From: an uncultured Lachnospiraceae bacterium
Lineage (GTDB): Bacteria > Bacillota_A > Clostridia > Lachnospirales > Lachnospiraceae
Direction of reading: 5' to 3'
Assembly (NCBI GenBank): GCA_947177885.1
Contig: CAMWWF010000160.1
Location: 1-6,774 of the forward strand
Length of the DNA stretch: 6,774 nt
The notes below the pieces were generated by a model, which worked only from the letters and a program-made list of their open reading frames with translations, searched no databases and was not told the DNA's origin. Within the stretch, counting starts at the first letter, position 1. Every line of letters starts with the position of its first letter. Made by a program: the position numbers and the translations under genes. Positions 1 through 5,408 of this stretch are shown here, piece after piece.

Positions 1-260
1 ATCTGCTTTCCCACAGATTCTCCGCCCACGGGGCAGCCGTTCACAGGCGCCTCGCCCTTTGCAATGGCCGCAGCCAGACCGGAACATCCGGCATATCCGC
101 ATCCTCCACAGTTATTGCCGGGAAGGGCCGCCAGCACAGCTTCCTCCTTCTCATCCACCTGCACTTTAAATTTAATGCCTGCAATTCCAAGGAAAAGACC
201 CACAAAGATGCCCACAACCGCCACTACCGCAGCGGCAGTCAAAATTCCAATTATGCTCAT
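1..260 (-). CDS. rnfB: RnfB, Fe-S subunit of the Rnf complex (N-terminal part, runs off the window)
   Basis: Only the first 86 codons lie in the window. The translation opens MSIIGILTAAAVVAVVGI, a membrane-anchor helix at about residues 3-27. A short charged linker follows, then the cysteine motif C51-x2-C54-x4-C59-x16-C76, which is the first [4Fe-4S] site of RnfB/RsxB proteins. In the family, RnfB takes electrons from reduced ferredoxin and passes them through several clusters; the remaining clusters would lie beyond position 1. The ATG at 258-260 has a strong AGGAGG (268-273) with a 7-nt gap, so the start is secure. It is the last gene of the rnfCDGEAB operon here. Unlike the upstream genes it is separated from its neighbour, by a 181-nt structured spacer, so its translation is probably independent of rnfA. 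Confidence 0.95.
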   Translation of the reverse strand, partial: MSIIGILTAAAVVAVVGIFVGLFLGIAGIKFKVQVDEKEEAVLAALPGNNCGGCGYAGCSGLAAAIAKGEAPVNGCPVGGESVGKQ

Positions 261-322
261 GTGTCAGCCTCCTGTTTATTCCATCTTGTCACTGAAATGA
301 CTTCTTTACACACTTCCAGTCA

Positions 323-339
323 TGCCGGCACAGCCGGCA
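323..339 (-). other. GC-rich 7-bp hairpin in the rnfA-rnfB spacer
   Basis: TGCCGGC (323-329) and GCCGGCA (333-339) pair around a 3-nt loop. This is the third hairpin in a row. It lies about 50 nt upstream of the rnfB Shine-Dalgarno sequence and leaves that site unpaired. Confidence 0.65.
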
Positions 340-353
340 CAAACGATCCGTAA

Positions 354-380
354 GAAGAATGCCTGCTCCCGGCATTCTTC
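354..380 (-). other. Perfect 10-bp hairpin in the rnfA-rnfB spacer
   Basis: GAAGAATGCC (354-363) and GGCATTCTTC (371-380) are exact reverse complements around a 7-nt loop. The hairpin lies one nucleotide from the longer stem-loop at 382-441. Only two U residues follow it in the operon direction, which argues against efficient termination. Confidence 0.75.
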
Positions 381-381
381 C

Positions 382-441
382 GTGTGTAACTTAGAATTTC
401 TCAACTGGCGTACTTTGACAGTTTAGAAATTCTTTACACAC
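382..441 (-). other. Long hairpin directly after the rnfA stop codon
   Basis: The arms 382-389/434-441 (8 bp), 393-401/425-433 (9 bp) and 403-407/419-423 (5 bp) pair perfectly. They are interrupted only by a 3-nt bulge (390-392) and one mismatch (402/424). The loop is 11 nt (408-418), giving 22 base pairs in total. In the transcript the stem begins at the nucleotide after the rnfA TAA. No T-run follows on the minus strand, so it is not a standard intrinsic terminator. Confidence 0.8.
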
Positions 442-1026
442 TTATAACAATCCTGAAAACCCGACAAACGCTATCGCCATCAAACCTGCGGTTAATAGAA
501 CGATGGGCATTCCCTGAAAAGATTTCGGGACGTCATTATACTCGATCTTTTCCCGGATACCGGCAAGTATCACAATGGAGACCGTAAATCCCACCGCTGT
601 GGCAAATCCGTTCACCGTGCCTGTCAGAATACCGTATTCCGCCTGCTCGTTATTGATCGCCACGCCGAGCACCGCGCAGTTGGTGGTGATCAATGGCAGG
701 TACACGCCCAATGCCTCATAGAGAGCCGGCATGGCTTTACGCAGGAACATTTCCACGAACTGCACCAATGCCGCAATGACCAGAATGAATACGATAGTGT
801 CCAGATATTGTACATCGAATCTGATCAGTACAAACTGATTGATGACCCCTGCCACAAAACTTGCCAGTGTGATGACAAAGATTACCGCGCCTCCCATGCC
901 TGCGGCAGTCTTCACCTTTCTGGAAACTCCCAGAAAGGGACAGAGTCCCAGGAACTGACTCAGAACCACATTGCTGACTAAAGAGGAGCTGATCAAGATG
1001 ACTGACAATTCCTTTATGTTATCCAT
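442..1026 (-). CDS. rnfA: RnfA, integral membrane subunit of the Rnf complex
   Basis: A 194-residue, very hydrophobic protein with about six membrane helices and the family's usual length. RnfA and RnfE are homologous, inverted membrane subunits (NqrE/NqrD in the Na+-NQR complex). Together they hold an intramembrane Fe-S centre that carries electrons across the bilayer and is linked to ion pumping. The expected cysteines are visible: C29 in FLGLCPFLGVS and C117 in LITTNCAVLG. The ATG at 1024-1026 directly abuts the rnfE stop (1027-1029). Its AGGAGG (1035-1040, 8-nt gap) lies inside the last rnfE codons, so translation is probably coupled. The stop at 442-444 is followed at once by a large hairpin. 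Identification is firm; whether the complex pumps Na+ or H+ cannot be read from this subunit. Confidence 0.97.
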   Translation of the reverse strand: MDNIKELSVILISSSLVSNVVLSQFLGLCPFLGVSRKVKTAAGMGGAVIFVITLASFVAGVINQFVLIRFDVQYLDTIVFILVIAALVQFVEMFLRKAMPALYEALGVYLPLITTNCAVLGVAINNEQAEYGILTGTVNGFATAVGFTVSIVILAGIREKIEYNDVPKSFQGMPIVLLTAGLMAIAFVGFSGLL

Positions 1027-1881
1027 TTAATTCTCCTCCTTATCCAAATCCAGAAGTTCGAATTCATCTTCCGTCTGCTTTTGAACCGGCTTCTCCGTCC
1101 TCATGTTTGCCGCACGATCGGGCTGCCCCGGAACCGGCTTCGACCCTGCCGTTCCGACAGGTTTTCTCACGTTCTTTTCATCCGCCGCACCGGTGTCGTA
1201 AAAGCGTCTGGTGCATCCCTGGTCGGAACAATTCATGCAATCCTCACTGCATCCGGAACCAATCTTTTCATAAGGTTTTCCCGCTTTTTTCCTTCTGCCT
1301 TTAATGCAGTTCTGGACGGCTACCAGCATTGCCAATACAAAGAACGCTCCGGGAGCCTGCCCGAAGATCCTGACCGGCTCAAAGCTCTCCGGCATCAGAG
1401 CAGCTCCAAACAGCTTTCCCGCACCCAAAAGCTCACGAAACGCACCGATACAGGTCAAAGCAAAGGAAAAGCCCAGTCCCATTCCGATACCGTCAAACAG
1501 CGAAGAGATCGGCGGATTGGAATACGCATAGCTCTCCGCACGCCCCAATATGATACAGTTTACCACGATCAGAGGAATATAGACTCCCAGCGACTTATTC
1601 AATGCCGGCAGATAAGCCTCCAGCAAAAGCTGCACGATAGTCACAAAGGAAGCTATGATAACAATAAACGCAGGAATGCGCACTCTGTTCGGGATCACCT
1701 TGCGGAGCAGGGATATGAACAGATTGCTCAGTGCCAGGACCACCATGGTCGTCAGCCCCATTCCCAGTCCGTTTACAGCGGATGTAGTAACTGCAAGCGT
1801 GGGACACATTCCCAGCATCAGGACAAATGTAGGATTCTCTTTCACCAGTCCGTTGTAAAGTCTTTCGCCTGCCTTATTCAT
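1027..1881 (-). CDS. rnfE: RnfE, integral membrane subunit with a cysteine-rich C-terminal extension
   Basis: A 284-residue protein. Residues 1-192 form the standard RnfE/RsxE membrane core with about six helices. It includes C26 (MLGMCPTLAVT) and C109 (LIVVNCIILGRAE), which with RnfA C29 and C117 should ligate the intramembrane Fe-S centre. After the last helix comes a basic stretch (GRRKKAGKPY) and a soluble tail of about 85 residues. The tail has four clustered cysteines, C211-x3-C215-x2-C218-x4-C223, then a proline- and charge-rich low-complexity end (DEFELLDLDKEEN). The core alone matches typical family length, so the tail is an addition. I chose the ATG at 1879-1881, which has GGGAGGT at 1889-1895 (7-nt gap), over an upstream in-frame TTG at 1908. 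This start overlaps the rnfG end by 8 nt. Confidence 0.95.
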   Translation of the reverse strand: MNKAGERLYNGLVKENPTFVLMLGMCPTLAVTTSAVNGLGMGLTTMVVLALSNLFISLLRKVIPNRVRIPAFIVIIASFVTIVQLLLEAYLPALNKSLGVYIPLIVVNCIILGRAESYAYSNPPISSLFDGIGMGLGFSFALTCIGAFRELLGAGKLFGAALMPESFEPVRIFGQAPGAFFVLAMLVAVQNCIKGRRKKAGKPYEKIGSGCSEDCMNCSDQGCTRRFYDTGAADEKNVRKPVGTAGSKPVPGQPDRAANMRTEKPVQKQTEDEFELLDLDKEEN

Positions 1882-2515
1882 GGACCGCACCTCCCTCCAA
1901 CAGTTCAAGGGCTGTTTTCAGTCCCCCGTTCACGGCATTCGTAACCGCTTTTGTAGTGATCGTTGCCGATGAAATGGCGTCCACCTCATTGCTCCCCGGT
2001 GTCGCCCCCGTCTTGGTATAGACAAAGCTGTCAACTTTCCGTCCTGCAAACTGCGGCACCAGCACATTGGGAGCCTCCATGCCCAGACCTGCCGTCTCAT
2101 TGATCTCCAGTATGGATACGCCGTTCACGGTTCCGTCCGCACCCACGCCCACATAGAGCACGATATCACCGCCGTAACCCTTGGCGGAGACGGCCTCCAC
2201 CACATAGCCGTAAAAGCCGGCTGCATCAGAAGCGCTGTAGACAGTTCCTATCTCAACACTATTCTGCGCCAGTTCCTCCCGAAGCGCGGCGGAAGGCACT
2301 GCCTCAACAGCCTCAAAGGTCAGCTCCACTCCCTTTTCCTTCGCCTGCGGAAATACCGCGATACACGCCTCTTTGACGGCACGCTCCTGCTGCAGTCTCC
2401 TGGGCTCCTTTGTCACCTCAAATACCAGCCCCAGCAGCAGACCGGACAACAGGGTAATGGCAAAAAGGATCCCTGCCTCCCTTAGCATATTCCTCACGTC
2501 ACTTTTCTCTCTCAT
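1874..2515 (-). CDS. rnfG: RnfG, covalent-FMN subunit of the Rnf complex
   Basis: A 213-residue protein with one N-terminal membrane helix (about residues 12-33), followed by an FMN-binding domain on the outer face of the membrane. The motif DAISSAT (179-185) matches the Dxx(S/T)xAT flavinylation signature, so T185 should carry FMN attached through a phosphoester bond. In known Rnf and Nqr systems ApbE (flavin transferase) makes this bond; no apbE is in this window. The region around ETAGLGMEAPN (140-150) is also typical of the family. The ATG at 2513-2515 overlaps the rnfD stop as ATGA. It has an AGGAGGT at 2524-2530 with an 8-nt gap. The role is electron relay between RnfD and the RnfA/RnfE Fe-S centre or RnfB, by family knowledge. 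Confidence 0.96.
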   Translation of the reverse strand: MREKSDVRNMLREAGILFAITLLSGLLLGLVFEVTKEPRRLQQERAVKEACIAVFPQAKEKGVELTFEAVEAVPSAALREELAQNSVEIGTVYSASDAAGFYGYVVEAVSAKGYGGDIVLYVGVGADGTVNGVSILEINETAGLGMEAPNVLVPQFAGRKVDSFVYTKTGATPGSNEVDAISSATITTKAVTNAVNGGLKTALELLEGGAVHE

Positions 2516-3447
2516 GCCCGCTTACCTCCTCTCTGATAGCCGAAGGCAACCGGTTTCGTCACTCTCTCAATCAAGGGAACCAGAAGATTGCCCAGAATGA
2601 TGGCATAGGAAACGCCTTCCGCTCCGGGGCCGAAGATTCTGAAAATTCCCGTCATAATGCCCAGAAAAATGCCGAACACATACTGTCCCTTTATGGTAAT
2701 GGGACGCGTCACATAGTCTGTAGCCATGAAAAACGCTCCCAGCATTAGTCCACCGCCTGCAAGCTGCGCGGACAGATAGGCGGGATCAAAACCCCGTCCT
2801 CCGAAAATACCGGCAAACAATACGAAAGTAACTATGTAACTCCCCGGGATCCTCAGATCGATCACTCCCATAGCCAGCAGAAAGCAGGCGCCTGCCACCA
2901 GCGCGATCACGGAAGTCTCTCCGATGGTTCCCGCCGTATGCCCCAGGATCATATTCATGACATTTACCTGTTCTCCCGCCTTCAATGCGGCCAGCGGTGT
3001 TGCCCCGGTATACGCATCACACTCAAAAGCGGTCATTGCCGTGGGAAAGGAAATCAGCAGAAAGCATCTTGCGGCCAACGCCGGATTCATAAAATTCTGC
3101 CCCAGCCCTCCGAACAGCATCTTCACCACCAAAATGGCGAACACACCGCCCAGAGCGGCCATCCAAAGCGGGATCGTCACCGGCAGGTTCAGGGCAAGCA
3201 GTAACCCCGTCACCACCGCAGAGAGATCTGAAATGGTGGTCTTCCTCTTATACAGACCAAATAGAAATTCCGTCAATACGGTGCCGGCAATCGTCACAAG
3301 GATCACAGCCAGCGCCCTTATACCGAAATTGTAGATTCCAAATCCGGTGGCAGGCATCAGGGCAACCACCACGGCCAGCATGATTCCGTTGGTAGTCACC
3401 TTGGAACGTATATGCGGATTGGATGATACCTTCATTCGTTCACTCAT
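2512..3447 (-). CDS. rnfD: RnfD, flavinylated membrane subunit of the Rnf complex
   Basis: A 311-residue polytopic membrane protein (roughly nine or ten helices), homologous to NqrB. The N-terminus VSSNPHIRSK matches the conserved SPHI-type start of the family. The motif DAYTGAT (144-150) fits the ApbE flavinylation signature, making T150 the expected covalent FMN site. The segments FGGLGQNFMNPALAAR (112-127) and FMATDYVTRPIT (240-251) are further family signatures. RnfD is thought to take part in the ion-translocation path. The ATG at 3445-3447 has an AGGAG at 3456-3460 with an 8-nt gap and lies 45 nt after the rnfC stop. Nothing else is visible in that short gap. The 3' end overlaps rnfG by 4 nt. 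Confidence 0.97.
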   Translation of the reverse strand: MSERMKVSSNPHIRSKVTTNGIMLAVVVALMPATGFGIYNFGIRALAVILVTIAGTVLTEFLFGLYKRKTTISDLSAVVTGLLLALNLPVTIPLWMAALGGVFAILVVKMLFGGLGQNFMNPALAARCFLLISFPTAMTAFECDAYTGATPLAALKAGEQVNVMNMILGHTAGTIGETSVIALVAGACFLLAMGVIDLRIPGSYIVTFVLFAGIFGGRGFDPAYLSAQLAGGGLMLGAFFMATDYVTRPITIKGQYVFGIFLGIMTGIFRIFGPGAEGVSYAIILGNLLVPLIERVTKPVAFGYQRGGKRA

Positions 3448-3492
3448 TATCTCTTCTCCTATTCCAGTTCTGTTTATTCATTTCATGCCTAT

Positions 3493-4809
3493 CTATTTCT
3501 TTTTCCTGGCAAGCTGAATCTTGCGCATGGATTTGATCTCCTGGGTCAGCGGACGCTTTGCGGGACAGATAAAGCTGCAGCAGCCGCATTCGCAGCATTC
3601 CATCCCATTATTTTCCAGAAAGGCTTCCTCGTCAAAGTGTTCGGCATAATCCGCAAGACGGCTGGGGATCACCCGTCCCGGACATACCTCCACACACCTG
3701 CCGCAGTTGATACAGGGCCCCGGCTCCATGGCGGAGACCTCATCTTTCGTCAATGCCAGCAAGGCGGTGGATGTCTTGGTAGTGGGCACATTCAGGTCAA
3801 ACATGGCAAAACCCATCATGGGACCGCCGCAGACGACCTTCTCCGGCTGTACTTTAAATCCCCCCGCCGCTTCGATCAGCTCACTGTAATTCGTTCCGAT
3901 GCGCACGCGGAAATTCCGGGGCTTCGCCACCGCGTCACCTGTCACCGTGACGATCCTCTCCATCAGGGGACGCCCCTCCGCAACCGCCCTGTACACTGCC
4001 ACTATCGAATCCACATTATTGACAACACACCCCACATCCGCGGGAAGCATGGTGGAATTGATCTTCCTTCCCGTAGCGGCAAAGACCAGCTGCCGCTCCG
4101 CCCCTTGGGGATACTTGGTCTTGAGTGCTTTGACACTGATACGGGACTCTTCCTTTGTCAGCTTCCTCAGCAGCTCGATGCAGTCGGGCTTATTGTCCTC
4201 CACCGCCAGAATGCCATGGGCATTTTCAAACAGCCTCAGCAGGATCTTAAGCCCTCCGATCAGCTTCTCCGGCTCCTCCAGCATCCTCCGGTAGTCGGAC
4301 GTCAGATAAGGTTCACACTCCGCACAGTTTGCGATCACATACTCTATTTTCTCCGGTTCTCTGGGTGACAGCTTTACATGGGTGGGGAATCCTGCTCCGC
4401 CCATACCCACAATCCCCGCCTCACGGATGCATCCGAGGATATCTTCCCTGCCCATATCCTCCACAGGCGCCTTGGGAGCAAAGGGAACGCTCTCATACCG
4501 GGTATCGTTATCGAGAATAATGCTCATGACCATATCTCCGGTGACGACACGTCTTGGCTCGACCGCCTTTACCGTGCCGGAGACGGAAGCATAGATGGGT
4601 GCCGATACAAAGCCACCGCTCTCCGCTATCTTCTGTCCTGCCAGCACTCTTTCCCCTTTGGTCACGATTGCCTGTGCCGGCGCTCCGATATGCTGACTCA
4701 AAGGGTATACCACTTCACCCTTGGGCAGAATCTCCCTGATCGGCTTATCCTTGGACAGATCTTTCCCGTCATAGGGATGAATACCGCCCACAAACGTAAA
4801 TTTTGCCAT
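3493..4809 (-). CDS. rnfC: RnfC, NADH/FMN and Fe-S subunit of the Rnf complex
   Basis: A 438-residue soluble, membrane-associated subunit that exchanges electrons with NAD(H). The N-terminal part is an RnfC barrel-sandwich region (MAKFTFVGGIHPYDGK onward). The central part resembles the NuoF flavoprotein fold, with GIVGMGGAGFPTHVKL (132-147) as the FMN/nucleotide loop and NCAECEPYL at 161-169. Near the C-terminus are two [4Fe-4S] motifs: C366-x2-C369-x2-C372-x3-C376-P and C405-x2-C408-x2-C411-x3-C415-P. A basic tail (IQLARKKK) ends the protein. The ATG at 4807-4809 has an AAAGGA at 4818-4823 with an 8-nt gap. An in-frame reading further upstream (to 4866) has only a non-family leader, so I reject it. 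This is the first gene of the operon. Confidence 0.97.
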   Translation of the reverse strand: MAKFTFVGGIHPYDGKDLSKDKPIREILPKGEVVYPLSQHIGAPAQAIVTKGERVLAGQKIAESGGFVSAPIYASVSGTVKAVEPRRVVTGDMVMSIILDNDTRYESVPFAPKAPVEDMGREDILGCIREAGIVGMGGAGFPTHVKLSPREPEKIEYVIANCAECEPYLTSDYRRMLEEPEKLIGGLKILLRLFENAHGILAVEDNKPDCIELLRKLTKEESRISVKALKTKYPQGAERQLVFAATGRKINSTMLPADVGCVVNNVDSIVAVYRAVAEGRPLMERIVTVTGDAVAKPRNFRVRIGTNYSELIEAAGGFKVQPEKVVCGGPMMGFAMFDLNVPTTKTSTALLALTKDEVSAMEPGPCINCGRCVEVCPGRVIPSRLADYAEHFDEEAFLENNGMECCECGCCSFICPAKRPLTQEIKSMRKIQLARKKK

Positions 4810-4830
4810 AACTGTTGTCCTTTCCATTTC

Positions 4831-4848
4831 ATTGCCATTTATGGCAAT
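4831..4848. promoter_or_regulatory. 8+8 bp dyad in the rnfC leader (possible operator)
   Basis: ATTGCCAT (4831-4838) and ATGGCAAT (4841-4848) are perfect inverted repeats with a 2-bp spacer. They lie 21 bp upstream of the rnfC start codon, just before its ribosome binding site. The site could be an operator for a dimeric regulator or a small 5'-UTR hairpin. It does not match the Rex consensus I know (TTGTTAAnnnnTTAACAA type), so no regulator is proposed. Confidence 0.45.
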
Positions 4849-4892
4849 TTTTTCCGGTTTCCTCACTCAAGTGCCCCTGCTCTGAAAGGTTC

Positions 4893-4944
4893 TTCCGGGC
4901 GCACCCGCGTCGGAAATCCCTTCATGTGCCTCTCTTTGGGCACA
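4893..4944 (-). other. Two short inverted repeats upstream of rnfC
   Basis: TTCCG (4893-4897) pairs with CGGAA (4911-4915), with an inner GCG/CGC pairing. TGTGCC (4925-4930) pairs with GGCACA (4939-4944) around an 8-nt loop. If rnf transcription starts in the AT-rich stretch beyond 4980, both would fold in the 5' leader. I do not recognise them as a known riboswitch, and no T-run follows them in the rnf direction. Confidence 0.3.
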
Positions 4945-5050
4945 CCGCACTTTCGTTACGGGACTGTTTTATCTTGTCGATATCTGATAGTTTAAATATA
5001 CTATTTTTTTATAGAAAATACTACTGCAAAATTAAAAATTGTGCTATTAT

Positions 5051-5059
5051 TGATATAGT
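5051..5059 (+). promoter_or_regulatory. Candidate extended -10 element for the plus-strand exonuclease gene
   Basis: TGATATAGT fits an extended -10 (TGnTATAnT-like). A proper -35 is not evident; the hexamer 17 bp upstream is ATTAAA. Transcription would begin close to 5066, exactly where the miniature element now begins. Before insertion the promoter would have sat about 30 bp upstream of the gene's ribosome binding site. It is now more than 330 bp away. Confidence 0.3.
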
Positions 5060-5065
5060 TATTAT
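5058..5065. repeat. Left target-site duplication of the miniature element
   Basis: GTTATTAT directly abuts the left terminal inverted repeat. An identical copy abuts the right one at 5381-5388. An exact 8-bp duplication shows that the element arrived by transposition. Confidence 0.88.
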
Positions 5066-5079
5066 GTAACTGTTCAGAA
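5066..5079. repeat. Left terminal inverted repeat of the MITE
   Basis: GTAACTGTTCAGAA is the exact reverse complement of 5367-5380. The terminal GTAA is shared with IS66-family ends. Confidence 0.9.
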
Positions 5080-5134
5080 GGTGCTTCCGCGAGGTGCTTT
5101 TGTGAGTGAAGCGTAAGCGAAAGTCACGGAAAAC

Positions 5135-5299
5135 CTAGTGTGCCGACACATTTACTTTCAGACAAATGACGCTGGATAAATTTTCAGTCTGCAAGGCGGA
5201 GGAGGGAGGCGATGCGGTGGCATCGTTGACCGACGACAACACGGCAGATGGAAATTCAGACAAGTCATTTGGCGAAATGTAAACGTGTCGGTACACTAG
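5135..5299. repeat. Internal long inverted repeat of the MITE
   Basis: The 21-nt arms 5135-5155 and 5279-5299 are complementary at 19 of 21 positions, and one of the two differences allows a G-U pair. Pairing continues inward with CAAATGAC/GTCATTTG (5163-5170/5264-5271) and an imperfect AATTT..TCTGC match. It closes with CGATGC GGTG GCATCG at 5210-5225. The short word TTCAGACAA also occurs as a direct repeat at 5157-5165 and 5255-5263. If transcribed, this would form a long branched hairpin. Confidence 0.75.
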
Positions 5300-5311
5300 A
5301 TAGGTGTGCGC

Positions 5312-5336
5312 GAAATTATGCAGAACGCATAATTTC
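5312..5336. repeat. Perfect 10-bp hairpin near the right end of the MITE
   Basis: GAAATTATGC (5312-5321) and GCATAATTTC (5327-5336) are exact reverse complements around the loop AGAAC. The hairpin is separate from the main internal palindrome. Confidence 0.75.
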
Positions 5337-5366
5337 TGTGCATCATCATAACTATGAAGAGCAGGG

Positions 5367-5380
5367 TTCTGAACAGTTAC
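5367..5380. repeat. Right terminal inverted repeat of the MITE
   Basis: TTCTGAACAGTTAC is the exact reverse complement of 5066-5079. It lies only 28 bp upstream of the exonuclease start codon. Confidence 0.9.
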
Positions 5381-5388
5381 GTTATTAT
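5381..5388. repeat. Right target-site duplication of the miniature element
   Basis: GTTATTAT directly follows the right terminal inverted repeat and matches 5058-5065 exactly. Confidence 0.88.
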
Positions 5389-5398
5389 TTGACAACTT

Positions 5399-5403
5399 GG
5401 AGG
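5399..5403 (+). promoter_or_regulatory. Ribosome binding site deciding the exonuclease start
   Basis: GGAGG lies 5 nt before the ATG at 5409. The alternative TTG start at 5397 overlaps this site and has no ribosome binding site of its own, so ATG 5409 is preferred. Confidence 0.75.
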
Positions 5404-5408
5404 CAGTA

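Larger units (their letters stand above)
302..443 (-). promoter_or_regulatory. Structured rnfA-rnfB spacer bracketed by a 14-bp direct repeat
   Basis: The 181 nt between rnfA and rnfB carry three successive inverted repeats (382-441, 354-380, 323-339). The 14-mer TTCTTTACACACTT occurs at 302-315 and again, identically, at 430-443, enclosing all three hairpins. The second copy overlaps the rnfA stop codon. No convincing reading frame crosses the spacer on either strand. None of the hairpins is followed by a U-rich tract in the operon direction, so read-through into rnfB is expected. It may be an mRNA processing or stability element, or the remains of a small palindromic insertion. The repeats are seen directly; the function is inference. 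Confidence 0.7.
4975..5065. promoter_or_regulatory. AT-rich divergent promoter region (elements not resolved for rnf)
   Basis: This stretch is markedly AT-rich compared with the flanking genes and lies between the divergent rnf operon and the exonuclease gene. On the minus strand it offers TATAAA-like and TATATT-like hexamers and a TTGCAG, but no pair with standard 16-18 bp spacing is convincing. An rnf promoter here is expected from position rather than proven by motif. Confidence 0.3.
5066..5380. mobile_element. 315-bp miniature inverted-repeat transposable element (MITE), IS66-like ends
   Basis: The ends GTAACTGTTCAGAA (5066-5079) and TTCTGAACAGTTAC (5367-5380) are perfect 14-bp inverted repeats, flanked by an identical 8-bp direct repeat, GTTATTAT. 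IS66-family elements are known for termini beginning GTAA and for 8-bp duplications, so this is probably a non-autonomous derivative moved by an IS66-type transposase. No transposase is encoded inside. The interior is itself palindromic: 5135-5155 pairs with 5279-5299, 5163-5170 with 5264-5271, and 5210-5215 with 5220-5225. A separate hairpin lies at 5312-5336. An 86-codon open frame on the minus strand covers nearly all of it (5395-5135). That frame starts at a TTG outside the element and looks like a by-product of the repeat. Confidence 0.88.

Noticed and set aside
354..441. rnfA-rnfB hairpins as an intrinsic terminator
   Set aside because: Neither stem is followed by a U-tract on the minus strand, and rnfB is an essential partner in the same operon.
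1882..1908. Longer rnfE start at a TTG (1908)
   Set aside because: It would overlap rnfG by 35 nt and encode the Shine-Dalgarno of the ATG at 1881; the downstream ATG fits family N-termini.
1081..1944. Long plus-strand open frame opposite rnfE
   Set aside because: It lies antisense to a clearly recognised gene. The translation is rich in Arg, His, Gln and Ser with no domain pattern, as expected for a shadow of a coding strand.
3637..4368. 243-codon plus-strand open frame opposite rnfC
   Set aside because: It is antisense to the conserved RnfC coding region, has no family resemblance, and has composition typical of an antisense shadow.
4810..4866. Longer rnfC start at 4866 adding 19 residues
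   Set aside because: The extra residues are not RnfC-like, and the upstream start would run through the dyad and the ribosome binding site that serves the ATG at 4809.
5135..5336. Repeated short words as a CRISPR array
   Set aside because: The repeats are inverted rather than evenly spaced direct repeats, there is a single unit, and they are bounded by transposon ends and a target duplication.
5389..5394. TTGACA as a -35 box upstream of the exonuclease
   Set aside because: It overlaps the ribosome binding site region, so a matching -10 would fall inside the coding sequence; transcription from it would miss the start codon.
5135..5395. 86-codon minus-strand open frame across the MITE
   Set aside because: It needs a TTG start outside the element, has no good ribosome binding site, and follows the palindromic repeat almost exactly. 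It has no recognisable domain and is probably spurious, although similar frames may be annotated as hypothetical proteins elsewhere.
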